This document shows positions 1-5,857 of a stretch of 12,037 bases of DNA, one piece after another. How positions within the stretch are numbered: the stretch's first letter is position 1; each line of letters opens with the position of its first letter. The position numbers and the translations under genes were made by a program. Origin of the DNA: VRUE01 sp046733315 (GTDB lineage: Bacteria; Actinomycetota; Thermoleophilia; Solirubrobacterales; 70-9). Below the pieces are notes generated by a model, which saw only the letters and a list, made by a program, of their open reading frames with translations, had not been told where the DNA came from and did not search any database. Location of the stretch: positions 1-12,037 of the forward strand of contig JBKPOV010000171.1 in assembly GCA_046733315.1 (NCBI GenBank). The letters are read 5' to 3'.

Positions 1-108
1 GTCTTGGCCCGATTGGCAAGGCCGGAGCCTGCGAATTCAACATCAGGGCGCGGAATGGGGCCGGCCCGACCGCGCCCGAGTCTCTACCATCCCAGTCGGA
101 GATCGGTG

Positions 109-1245
109 ATGGCCGGTAGCTCTTCCTCAGCCGGCACTCGCCCCGGCCGCTCCCGCTCCTCCTCGATGCGGACCCCTGAGCTCTCCGACCTCGACCGTCG
201 CATCCTCGATCTCCTCTCCTTCCTCCGGGTCCTGACCCAGACGCAGCTCGCCAGTTTGCTGTCGCCCGAGGTCCCGCCACGAACGCTTCGCTATCGAACC
301 GCCCGCCTCGCCAAGCATGGCTTCGTCGGGCGAACTCGGCCCTATCGGGAACGCGGATCGGCGCCGCATCATCTGTGGCCGACGCGGAAGGGCGAGGCGA
401 TCGCAGAAGGGGGACCGCCACCGCGCGGGGGCGAGCGGCGCGAGCCAAACCCCCTCTTCCTCGCCCACGCCGCCGCGATCAGCGAGCTGTACGTGGCGCT
501 GAGGACCGAGCTGCCGGACGGCCTGCAGCTCGCCCGCTTCGAGCGCGAGGCGGAAGCGCGGGAGACGTTCCGGGGCTATGACGGCAAAGAGCACGCCGTG
601 GCGCCCGACGCCTGCATCCAGATCGCCGAGTCGGACGGGCGCATCCTGTTCGGCCTGGTCGAGCTGGACCTCGGGACGATGTCGGCCCGCCAGCTCAAGG
701 TGAAGGCCGAGGGCTACGGCGAATACGCCAAGCTCGAAGGCTGGCGGCAGCGCAACAAGTACTGCCCACCGCTTCTGTTCATCACCACAACCGAAAAGCG
801 GGCGCGCTCGTTCCTCGCCACCTGCCGGCGGACGGTCGATCAGGACCAGATGCTCGTAGCCGCCAGCGGGCTGGCGCGGGACATCGGCCGCTCCACAGTG
901 GTTGGCGGGCGACGACGAGCGCGGCGATCTCCTAGCGGTGCTCCGTGGTGCGCGCCGGCCTTACGACGAAGTCCTGATGCAGGAGGAGGAAAAGAGGCGC
1001 GAGGAAGACGCCGAGCGCGAGCGGCTGCGCTCGGACCCCGCGGCGCTCCGCGAGCACCTACGGAAGTGGCGCCACCGCGACTGGGGCATCGGTCGCCTCG
1101 GACCCTATGCGGCCAAGGCGCTGGAGATCACCGTCGAGCGAGACGAGGAGCTGACCGAGGCCGAGCGGCGGGCGCTGCTGGCGCTGGGCGGGATGTTCGC
1201 CGATCCGCTGCGCCTCAAGTTCGCCGAGGGCGAGTCGACCGCTGA
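109..1245 (+). CDS. Replication-relaxation family protein, probably frameshifted near 900
   Basis: The N-terminal part reads as a winged-helix protein of the replication-relaxation family (Replic_Relax type). A helix-turn-helix region rich in 'DRRILDLLSFLRVLTQTQLASLL' character (written here as DRRILDLLSFLRV) is followed by an arginine-rich wing (RTARLAKHGFV) and then an alpha/beta part with FGLVELDLGT and LLFITTTEK. Such proteins are found on actinobacterial plasmids and integrative elements and are thought to help start replication; that role is family knowledge, not shown here. I prefer the ATG at 109 because GGAG lies 7 nt before it (98-101); ATG 166 is a second candidate. After about position 900 the frame turns into low-complexity Arg/Ala/Gly sequence to the stop at 1245, while the neighbouring frame continues as normal protein (WLAGDDERGDLLAV). 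The real gene therefore most likely shifts to the frame ending at 1807. It could be a decayed gene, a sequencing error, or two adjacent genes. Confidence 0.6.
   Translation: MAGSSSSAGTRPGRSRSSSMRTPELSDLDRRILDLLSFLRVLTQTQLASLLSPEVPPRTLRYRTARLAKHGFVGRTRPYRERGSAPHHLWPTRKGEAIAEGGPPPRGGERREPNPLFLAHAAAISELYVALRTELPDGLQLARFEREAEARETFRGYDGKEHAVAPDACIQIAESDGRILFGLVELDLGTMSARQLKVKAEGYGEYAKLEGWRQRNKYCPPLLFITTTEKRARSFLATCRRTVDQDQMLVAASGLARDIGRSTVVGGRRRARRSPSGAPWCAPALRRSPDAGGGKEARGRRRARAAALGPRGAPRAPTEVAPPRLGHRSPRTLCGQGAGDHRRARRGADRGRAAGAAGAGRDVRRSAAPQVRRGRVDR
895..905 (+). other. Apparent frameshift site in the replication-relaxation gene
   Basis: Frame 1 reads RDIGRSTV up to 900, and the next frame reads WLAGDDERGD from 899. 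Joining them gives a natural STVWLAGDD beta-strand. The local sequence CACAGTGGTTGGCG would be in frame as CACAGTGTGGTTGGCG, so loss of one GT/TG dinucleotide from a short repeat explains the shift. No heptameric slippery sequence plus downstream stem is evident, so programmed frameshifting is less likely than mutation or a base-calling error. Confidence 0.5.
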
Positions 1246-1807
1246 AAGGAAAGTCGTCCTTGGCGAGCTCGCCAAGCATCAGCGGGCCCGCCGGCTCGAA
1301 GAGATCGAGGAGATGAGCTGGCGGTGCGGGGAGGGGCCGGCGTTGCGCAAGGCTCGCGGCCGCCTCCGGGACGGGGAGCTGCTGACGGCAGCCGATGTCT
1401 CTTGGCTGCGCCAGCAGGCGGCTGATAACGAGCGGTCCCGCAGTGAGCAGGAGCGCCTGCGCTCCGACTACCTCGCCTTTCGAGAGGAGCGGGCGCGCCA
1501 TCGCTGGAAGTCCCAGCGCCTCGTCACGCGCCTTCGCAATGGGCCGGAGGACTTCCTCGAGGAGATCGACCACGAAGCCCTCCGGTTCTGCCGCTCCTGC
1601 GAGGAGATCGCCTATCCCGATCCCGAGCGGGCGCGCTACGAACGCAGGCGCTACGACGTCGCCTTCCGCTGCCACTTCTGCGACGGCAGGAACCTTGCGG
1701 CTTGGGAGCCCTCAGCGGAAGGCCAGGGCGAGCTTGACCGCGACTTGCGGCCTCCGAGCGATGAAGGCGGGGAGAGGTTTTCCCCGCTTGGGATTAGGAG
1801 GTTGTGA
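902..1807 (+). CDS. Coiled-coil protein with C-terminal CxxC zinc ribbon (likely second half of the upstream gene)
   Basis: The product would be 301 aa from a TTG at 902, but there is no Shine-Dalgarno there, and the first residues fit better as the continuation of the upstream frame. The chain is highly charged, with long Glu/Arg-rich helical stretches (roughly residues 25-50 and 65-215: EEEKRREEDAERERL, ERARHRWKSQRLV) typical of coiled coils. A C-terminal pair of knuckles (C230-R-S-C233 and C257-H-F-C260, 23 residues between) forms a probable four-cysteine zinc ribbon. I do not recognise a named family for this part. If fused with 109-900 the full protein would be about 566 aa: winged helix, alpha/beta region, coiled coil, zinc ribbon. 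It ends in a GTGA overlap with the small gene at 1804, which suggests translational coupling inside the mobile element. Confidence 0.6.
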   Translation: MAGDDERGDLLAVLRGARRPYDEVLMQEEEKRREEDAERERLRSDPAALREHLRKWRHRDWGIGRLGPYAAKALEITVERDEELTEAERRALLALGGMFADPLRLKFAEGESTAERKVVLGELAKHQRARRLEEIEEMSWRCGEGPALRKARGRLRDGELLTAADVSWLRQQAADNERSRSEQERLRSDYLAFREERARHRWKSQRLVTRLRNGPEDFLEEIDHEALRFCRSCEEIAYPDPERARYERRRYDVAFRCHFCDGRNLAAWEPSAEGQGELDRDLRPPSDEGGERFSPLGIRRL

Positions 1808-2109
1808 ACCCTTTGCCTTCACCGCCTCCAAGGAAAGTCGCCAAGAGTGCTGGTCGCCGTTCCCCTCGCACCCAAGGAAAGGCAGTCGTGCTCAATCCCA
1901 GCGCGCCACCAATAAAAGGTCGGGTGAAAAGACGCCGCCTGGTGCAACCGGCGGAGGGCACGGCAGAGGCGCGGGAGCGATTCACCCGCACCTTCGCCGA
2001 CGTTATGTCAGGGCGCTTCGGTGGGCGCTGGTCCGTCGAGTGGGAGGGTGCGGATCGTTCCCCGCTGCCCGCGGATCGGGACGGGCGGCCCTTCACCGGC
2101 AAGGAATAG
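1804..2109 (+). CDS. Small basic hypothetical protein of the mobile element
   Basis: This is a 101-aa frame starting with GTG in a GTGA overlap with the preceding stop. AGGAGG lies at 1796-1801, only 2 nt before the GTG; the in-frame TTG at 1813 would have better spacing (11 nt), so either start is possible. The first 50 residues are proline- and lysine/arginine-rich and probably disordered (PPPRKVAKSAGRR). The remainder looks foldable (ARERFTRTFADVMSGRFGG). No family recognised. Its last 100 nt run antisense to the end of the recombinase gene at 2008, a convergent overlap that lowers confidence. It could be a DNA-binding accessory protein of the element, but that rests only on charge and position. 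Confidence 0.45.
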   Translation: MNPLPSPPPRKVAKSAGRRSPRTQGKAVVLNPSAPPIKGRVKRRRLVQPAEGTAEARERFTRTFADVMSGRFGGRWSVEWEGADRSPLPADRDGRPFTGKE

Positions 2110-3489
2110 CCGCGCTCGCTCAGCAATCGGCAGTCTGCCGTTGCGCCCGCTATTGCTGGTTCGCCAGACGAAAACGGAATCGAAGACGGAGTGGAGTACG
2201 CGGCGCTGGTCTTCGAGAGTGAGGTCCTCCCAGACCTGCTCTAGGTCGGCCTCGACCTGGGCCGGCTCGCGTTCTTGGTCGCGCTCGGCGCGCTCCTCGA
2301 GCAGTGCATCGACCCGCGCCTGGCGGCTTTCGACCGTACGCAAGTACACATCGGATTCCGGGCCGCCCAGCGCTTTGGCAAGACGCTCATCGAGGGCGGC
2401 GTCTCGCTCGGCTTCGGCGGCGGCAAGTTCGGCATCTAGGTCCGAACCGTCCTCCTCTTGCGTTCGAGCCGTGGCGCTCTTGGCGAAGGCGAATAGATGG
2501 GCGAGGACGAACGGCTCGATCACGCTGGCCTTTACCGAGGCCGGCGCTGGACAGCGTCCACCGGCCTTGTCGGGCTTGCAGCCGTATTCAAGGAAATCTT
2601 TGCCGTGTCGCGTCTTGCCCATCTTCGGCTTCATCGCGTAGCTGCATCCACCGCAGCGGAGGACGCCCGAGAGCAGACCAGTTCCCTTGCCTGAGCGACC
2701 GGGGTGGACGCCACGCGCCTTGTTGGCTGCTTGCCACTCGGCCAAAGTCACGATCGGCTCGTGCGCGTCGGGGTTGACGATTTTCCCAGCCCGCGCCTCG
2801 CCGAGGTAGACCCGATTGCGGATGATCGTGCCGACGCTGGCGACTGTCCAGTGGTCGTTGTCCCAGGGCGTCATCACGCCTTCCTCCTCCAAGAAGCGGG
2901 CCAGCTGCACCCAGGAGACGCCGGCGGCCCGACGGCGGAACAACTCGTGGATCACAGGCCCGACTCTGGGGTCGGGTTCGAGTACGCGGTCCTCGTTGCG
3001 CCGATAGCCGGTCGGCACCTTGCCGGAGACGTGGATGCCGCGCGCCACTGCCGACTTGCGGGCGGTGTCCCAGTTCTCACGGATGCGGGCCAGCTCCAGC
3101 TCCCCAAGTGCGGCGAAGAGGTCGGCGAGAAACTTGCCCATGTAGCCGGAGGTGTCGATGCCCTCGGCCACCGTGCAGAGGACGCCATCGGCGGCGCGGA
3201 TGCGCGCCAACAGATTTGCCGAGTCCTGAACTGAGCGACCGAAGCGATCGAGGCGGGCGACGACGAGCCCACCCGTGGCGCCGGTCTCGATCCTCTCCAT
3301 CGCGGCGTTGAGGCCGGGCCTGTCAGCCTTCGAGCCCGGCTGGTCGAGGTCTTCGTGCCATTTGGCAATCCGGTGGCCTTGCGACTTCGCCCAGGCTTTG
3401 ACACGCTCCTTTTGCTCTCCGGGCGAGATGAAAGCATCGCCGGAGCGGCCTCCTACGCGCGAAACGCGGATATAGCCATCGAGCTTCAT
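2008..3489 (-). CDS. Large serine recombinase / site-specific integrase
   Basis: This 493-aa protein has the full large-serine-recombinase layout. An N-terminal resolvase domain (about 1-145) carries the YIRVS motif with nucleophile S10 and the VARLDRFGRS arginine cluster (R79, R82). A 'recombinase' DNA-binding domain follows (about 155-260: VPTGYRR, RNRVYLGEA). A zinc ribbon has C279-G-G-C282 plus C304 and C313. A Glu/Arg-rich coiled-coil insertion (about 340-430) precedes a C-terminal tail. Enzymes of this family integrate and excise phages and integrative elements by 2-bp staggered cuts at att sites, with the coiled coil controlling direction. The ATG at 3489 has a purine-rich AAGGGGGG at 3504-3497 upstream. 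The gene points into the element and its start lies about 20 bp from a truncated host gene, as expected for an integrase next to its own attachment site. All visible catalytic residues are present, so it is probably functional. Confidence 0.93.
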   Translation of the reverse strand: MKLDGYIRVSRVGGRSGDAFISPGEQKERVKAWAKSQGHRIAKWHEDLDQPGSKADRPGLNAAMERIETGATGGLVVARLDRFGRSVQDSANLLARIRAADGVLCTVAEGIDTSGYMGKFLADLFAALGELELARIRENWDTARKSAVARGIHVSGKVPTGYRRNEDRVLEPDPRVGPVIHELFRRRAAGVSWVQLARFLEEEGVMTPWDNDHWTVASVGTIIRNRVYLGEARAGKIVNPDAHEPIVTLAEWQAANKARGVHPGRSGKGTGLLSGVLRCGGCSYAMKPKMGKTRHGKDFLEYGCKPDKAGGRCPAPASVKASVIEPFVLAHLFAFAKSATARTQEEDGSDLDAELAAAEAERDAALDERLAKALGGPESDVYLRTVESRQARVDALLEERAERDQEREPAQVEADLEQVWEDLTLEDQRRVLHSVFDSVFVWRTSNSGRNGRLPIAERARLFLAGEGPPVPIRGQRGTIRTLPLDGPAPTEAP

Positions 3490-3515
3490 GAGGGTGCCCC
3501 CCTTACGTTAGAGCC
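3490..3515. other. Probable attachment-site junction (element/chromosome boundary)
   Basis: The integrase start codon (3489) and the first codon of a truncated host reading frame (3512, just after a TAG at 3509) are separated by about 22 bp. Large serine integrases usually sit directly beside their attP, and after integration the hybrid site separates the integrase from the remainder of the target gene. The 2-bp core cannot be pinned without the other end of the element, which is outside the window. Confidence 0.45.
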
Positions 3516-3598
3516 TGAACGGCAAGCAAGGCACCGAGCTGGCCGACGTAATCGTCAACAAGATCAAGGAGGCCGTCGACAAGGTGGCGTTCAAATGA
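3512..3598 (+). pseudogene. 3' remnant (28 codons) of the host gene interrupted by the element
   Basis: A short frame reads SLNGKQGTELADVIVNKI and then KEAVDKVAFK before TGA at 3596-3598. It has no start codon (the preceding in-frame codon is TAG at 3509), yet 25 of its 28 sense codons end in G or C, and the peptide is a plausible amphipathic C-terminal helix. A perfect terminator hairpin begins 10 nt after the stop. This is what the beheaded 3' end of a chromosomal gene looks like at the attR/attL side of an integrated element. I cannot name the gene from 28 residues. Confidence 0.55.
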
Positions 3599-3608
3599 AC
3601 GCGGTGGA

Positions 3609-3632
3609 GGGACGGCCCTTGCGGGCCGTCCC
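3609..3632 (+). terminator. Intrinsic terminator hairpin after the truncated host gene
   Basis: A perfect 10-bp stem (GGGACGGCCC at 3609-3618 with its complement at 3623-3632) closes a TTGC loop, 10 nt after the TGA at 3596. No T-run follows, as is common in high-GC actinobacteria. Its position supports the 28-codon fragment being a real gene end. Confidence 0.65.
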
Positions 3633-3671
3633 CGCGCCGGCGTGGCGGCAAATGCCGTCCGCCCAGGAGAG

Positions 3672-3690
3672 TATGCTGTATTACAGTATG
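3672..3690 (+). promoter_or_regulatory. vapBC operator palindrome overlapping a -10 box and the start codon
   Basis: Positions 3673-3680 (ATGCTGTA) and 3682-3689 (TACAGTAT) form a palindrome around a central T, with 7 of 8 pairs matching. It overlaps a -10-like TATGCT (3672-3677) and the ATG of vapB (3688). Ribbon-helix-helix antitoxins repress their own promoters through such palindromes, so this is the natural autoregulatory site. No clear -35 is visible. Confidence 0.45.
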
Positions 3691-3924
3691 AAGCACCGGA
3701 CACAGCTCTACTTGGATGACGCTCAATACCGCTGGCTGAGAGAGCAGGCTGGACGGTCGGGCAGCATTGCCGCGGTCGTGCGCGATCTGATCGATGCCGA
3801 GCGGACGCGCCGCTTGGACCCGGCCGGTGATCCGCTGCTCCGCTATCTCGTCGAGGAGGCTCCTGCTCGCGGTCGCGAAAACACGAGCGTCAGCAGCCTC
3901 GATCGAGATCTCTACGGACGATGA
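3688..3924 (+). CDS. vapB: Antitoxin, ribbon-helix-helix (VapB/CopG type)
   Basis: The 78-aa protein begins MKHRTQLYLDDAQYRWL, the usual beta-strand of a ribbon-helix-helix fold, followed by two helices (REQAGRSGSIAAVVRDLID) and a flexible tail (about residues 45-78) that would wrap the toxin. The dimer binds the operator of its own operon and neutralises the VapC nuclease. I chose ATG 3688 because the fold starts there. ATG 3673 is in frame and has AGGAGA just before it (3665-3670), but it would lie inside the operator palindrome and adds only MLYYS. A longer open frame runs upstream to 3355 but overlaps the integrase gene in antisense and is not credible. The stop overlaps the vapC start (ATGA, 3921-3924), so the two genes are translationally coupled. 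Confidence 0.82.
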   Translation: MKHRTQLYLDDAQYRWLREQAGRSGSIAAVVRDLIDAERTRRLDPAGDPLLRYLVEEAPARGRENTSVSSLDRDLYGR

Positions 3925-4331
3925 GATCCGTCTTCGTCGATACAAGCGCCTTCGTCGCGCTGCGCAACCGGTCGGAGGCAGAGCATGATTCCGCCCGCGC
4001 GGCCCTCGCGGCGCTGCTTGCCGGCGGGGTCGGGCTTTTCACTTCCAACTACGTCTTTGCCGAGACCTACACCGCACTGATGGTGCGGGTCGGCCGGGAG
4101 GAGGCGATCGAATGGGGGAAGCGCTTTCGGGCTGGCTCTGCAATCGATCTCGTTCACCTCGACCGCGCCACTGATGAGCGGGCCTGGGAGATCCTCGAGC
4201 AGCACGATGACAAGCTCTGGAGCTACGTCGATGCCACTTCCTTTGCCTTGCTCGAGCGCACCGGTGAAAGCGAGGCGTTTGCCTTTGACGCACACTTCGT
4301 GCAGCGGGGTCTACAGGTAGTACCGAAATAA
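3921..4331 (+). CDS. vapC: PIN-domain ribonuclease toxin VapC
   Basis: This is a 136-aa PIN-domain nuclease with the four expected acidic metal-binding residues: D7 (VFVDTSAF), E48 (YVFAETYTAL), D104 (SYVDATSFALL) and D123 (AFDAHF). VapC toxins are Mg2+-dependent endoribonucleases that cut specific tRNAs, rRNA or mRNAs and are held inactive by VapB. The gene overlaps vapB by 4 nt (ATGA). Length and motif order match the family and no key residue is missing, so it is probably active. The pair lies just outside the inferred element junction, so it may belong to the chromosome rather than to the integrated element. Confidence 0.92.
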   Translation: MRSVFVDTSAFVALRNRSEAEHDSARAALAALLAGGVGLFTSNYVFAETYTALMVRVGREEAIEWGKRFRAGSAIDLVHLDRATDERAWEILEQHDDKLWSYVDATSFALLERTGESEAFAFDAHFVQRGLQVVPK

Positions 4332-4337
4332 TTTCTA

Positions 4338-4367
4338 TTGACTGATCAGGGCGTACCGGCCTATGCT
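4338..4367 (+). promoter_or_regulatory. Housekeeping-type promoter upstream of a possible small RNA
   Basis: TTGACT at 4338-4343 and TATGCT at 4362-4367 are separated by 18 nt, a close match to a sigma-70/SigA promoter and the best one seen in the window. The predicted start of transcription is near 4374. No gene starts before the terminator at 4440, so the promoter seems to drive a short non-coding transcript. Confidence 0.55.
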
Positions 4368-4373
4368 GCCGCC

Positions 4374-4468
4374 AAGCTGGCACGGCGCTGGTCCCCAGAG
4401 GACCCCCCTTTAGCGCCCAGGCAGCTACCCCAGTGGGAAGGAAGGGCCGCGAGAGTCGCGGCCCTTCC
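4374..4468 (+). ncRNA. Candidate small RNA of about 95 nt
   Basis: The stretch lies between the promoter at 4338-4367 and a perfect terminator. It folds locally. GGCGCT (4384-4389) pairs with AGCGCC (4412-4417), and the flanking arms 4376-4389 and 4412-4425 match at 11 of 14 positions. Inside the loop, GGTCC (4390-4394) pairs with GGACC (4400-4404) next to a run of six C (4403-4408). C-rich loops recall the actinobacterial 6C RNA, but only one C6 run is present and I do not claim membership. No SD-led reading frame was found; a 16-codon frame from ATG 4363 would start inside the -10 box. It could also simply be the vapC 3' untranslated region. Confidence 0.4.
4440..4468 (+). terminator. Strong intrinsic terminator hairpin
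   Basis: A perfect 13-bp stem (GGAAGGGCCGCGA at 4440-4452 with its complement at 4456-4468) closes a GAG loop, with no T-tract. It separates vapBC and the small-RNA candidate from rph. Confidence 0.75.
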
Positions 4469-4508
4469 GCCAATTCCTACTAGCCGCAGACGTTTGCCCC
4501 CGCTGACT

Positions 4509-4514
4509 TAGACT
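4509..4514 (+). promoter_or_regulatory. -10 box for a leaderless rph transcript
   Basis: TAGACT lies 8 nt before the rph ATG (4523), and there is no purine-rich Shine-Dalgarno in the 18 nt upstream. Transcription would start at or next to the A of the start codon, as in many actinobacterial leaderless mRNAs. Confidence 0.5.
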
Positions 4515-4522
4515 CGCGCCCC

Positions 4523-5251
4523 ATGCCAGCCTCCCGCAGCTACGACCGTGCCCCTGCCGACATACGACCGATCTCGATCGACGCGGGTTTCGTCAGCACG
4601 GCTGATGGCTCGGTGCTGATCACCCTGGGCCGGACGAGGGTGATCTGCACCGCTTCGATCAGCGCCTCCGTGCCGCGCTGGATGCAAGGGCGCGGCAAGG
4701 GGTGGGTGACGGCGGAGTACGCGATGTTGCCGGCCTCGACCGGGGATCGCAAGGCGCGTGACATAGCCAAGGGCAGACAGGACGGGCGCGGGGTGGAGAT
4801 CCAGCGCTTGATCGGCCGCTCGCTGCGAGTCGTGCTCGATCCCAAGGCTCTCGGCGAGCGCAGCATCTACGTCGATTGCGATGTCCTCGAAGCCGACGGA
4901 GGCACCCGTTGCGCCGCCATAACCGGTGGCTACGTGGCCTTGCGCCTGGCCTTGCAGAAGCTTGTCGATGCGGGTGAGATCGAGGCGCTGCCGCTCACCG
5001 GCTCGGTCGCTGCCGTGAGCGTCGGCGTCGTCGACGGCAGAGCGCTCTGCGACCTCGACTATTCCGAGGACTCAACAGCCGAGGTGGACGCGAACGTGGT
5101 GATGACCGGAGAGGGCGGTCTGGTCGAGGTGCAGGCGACCGCCGAGCGCACGCCGCTGTCTCGCGCCTCGCTCGATGAGCTGCTCGGCCTCGCCGAGATG
5201 GGAATCTCGCGCTTGCGCCAGGTACAGGAGCGGGTAGTCGGCGGTGGGTAG
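4523..5251 (+). CDS. rph: Ribonuclease PH
   Basis: This 242-aa protein matches RNase PH throughout. RNase PH is the phosphate-dependent 3'-to-5' exoribonuclease that trims tRNA 3' ends, acting as a hexameric ring in the cytoplasm. Visible family segments are the N-terminal DIRPISIDAGF, GKGWVTAEYAMLP (58-70), TGDRKARD, RLIGRSLR (95-102, phosphate/RNA-binding arginines), VDCDVLEADGGTR, and the acidic site CDLDYSED with D177, D179 and D183. Length is typical (about 240 aa). The ATG at 4523 has no SD and probably heads a leaderless mRNA from the -10 box at 4509. rdgB follows after 6 nt, a gene pair found in many bacteria, and the CDF gene overlaps rdgB, so the three genes likely share one transcript. 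Confidence 0.97.
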   Translation: MPASRSYDRAPADIRPISIDAGFVSTADGSVLITLGRTRVICTASISASVPRWMQGRGKGWVTAEYAMLPASTGDRKARDIAKGRQDGRGVEIQRLIGRSLRVVLDPKALGERSIYVDCDVLEADGGTRCAAITGGYVALRLALQKLVDAGEIEALPLTGSVAAVSVGVVDGRALCDLDYSEDSTAEVDANVVMTGEGGLVEVQATAERTPLSRASLDELLGLAEMGISRLRQVQERVVGGG

Positions 5252-5257
5252 CAGTCC

Positions 5258-5857
5258 TTGATCTTCGCCACCGCCAACAAGCACAAGCTGCGCGAGATGC
5301 GCGAACTGCTGCCGGAGCTGAACCTCGCTGCGCTGCCCGATGGGCTTGAGCTGCCACCCGAGGACGGCGAGTCGTTTGCCGCGATCGCCTTGGATAAGGC
5401 TCGCGCCGCCCATCGGGCGAGCGGCGAAGCCGCGATAGGCGATGACTCGGGCATCGAAGCGAGCGCCCTCGGCGGCCGGCCTGGCATTCACTCTGCCCGC
5501 TATGGCGGTCCGGATGCCAGCGACGAGGAGAACCTGGCGAAGCTGCTGGAGGAGGTCAGTGAGGTGGGAGACGATCGCCGCGCTGCTTATCACTGCGCAC
5601 TTGCGCTGGTCGAGGTGGATGGGACCGAGCGGGTATTCGAGGCCCGCTGCGAGGGGCGCCTGATCGATCAGCCCCGTGGTGAGGGTGGCTTCGGCTACGA
5701 CCCCGCTTTCATCCCGGACGAGACCGGCCCCGATGACGAGCGGACGATGTCCGAGCTCAGCCAGGCTGAGAAGAACGAGGTCAGCCACCGCGGTCGGGCA
5801 GCGAGGCTGCTGGCCGCGCATCTGAGCGCCGGCGAGGCAACGTCCAGAGCGCGATGA
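5258..5857 (+). CDS. rdgB: XTP/dITP diphosphatase (RdgB/HAM1 family)
   Basis: The 199-aa protein hydrolyses non-canonical purine triphosphates (dITP, XTP) to monophosphates, keeping them out of nucleic acids. Family hallmarks are the N-terminal FATANKHKLREM (T/SxNxxK), the catalytic GDDSGIEASAL with D62-D63, PGIHSARYGG, GFGYDPAFIPD (144-154) and the base-recognition SHRGRA (176-181). The start is TTG at 5258, the only start that places the conserved N-terminal strand directly after the initiator; the rph stop is in the same frame at 5249, so no upstream start is possible. The spacing of 6 nt to rph and the ATGA overlap with the next gene (5854-5857) show operon organisation. Confidence 0.96.
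   Translation: MIFATANKHKLREMRELLPELNLAALPDGLELPPEDGESFAAIALDKARAAHRASGEAAIGDDSGIEASALGGRPGIHSARYGGPDASDEENLAKLLEEVSEVGDDRRAAYHCALALVEVDGTERVFEARCEGRLIDQPRGEGGFGYDPAFIPDETGPDDERTMSELSQAEKNEVSHRGRAARLLAAHLSAGEATSRAR

Noticed and set aside
2021..2777. Plus-strand frames opposite the recombinase
   Set aside because: They are serine/arginine-rich shadows of the recombinase coding sequence with no domains.
3355..3687. N-terminal extension of the vapB reading frame
   Set aside because: It lies antisense to the integrase gene, crosses the junction and terminator hairpin, and lacks a protein-like pattern; the ribbon-helix-helix fold begins at 3688.
4363..4413. A 16-codon peptide frame in the small-RNA candidate
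   Set aside because: Its ATG lies inside the predicted -10 box, it has no SD, and its sequence has no recognisable features.
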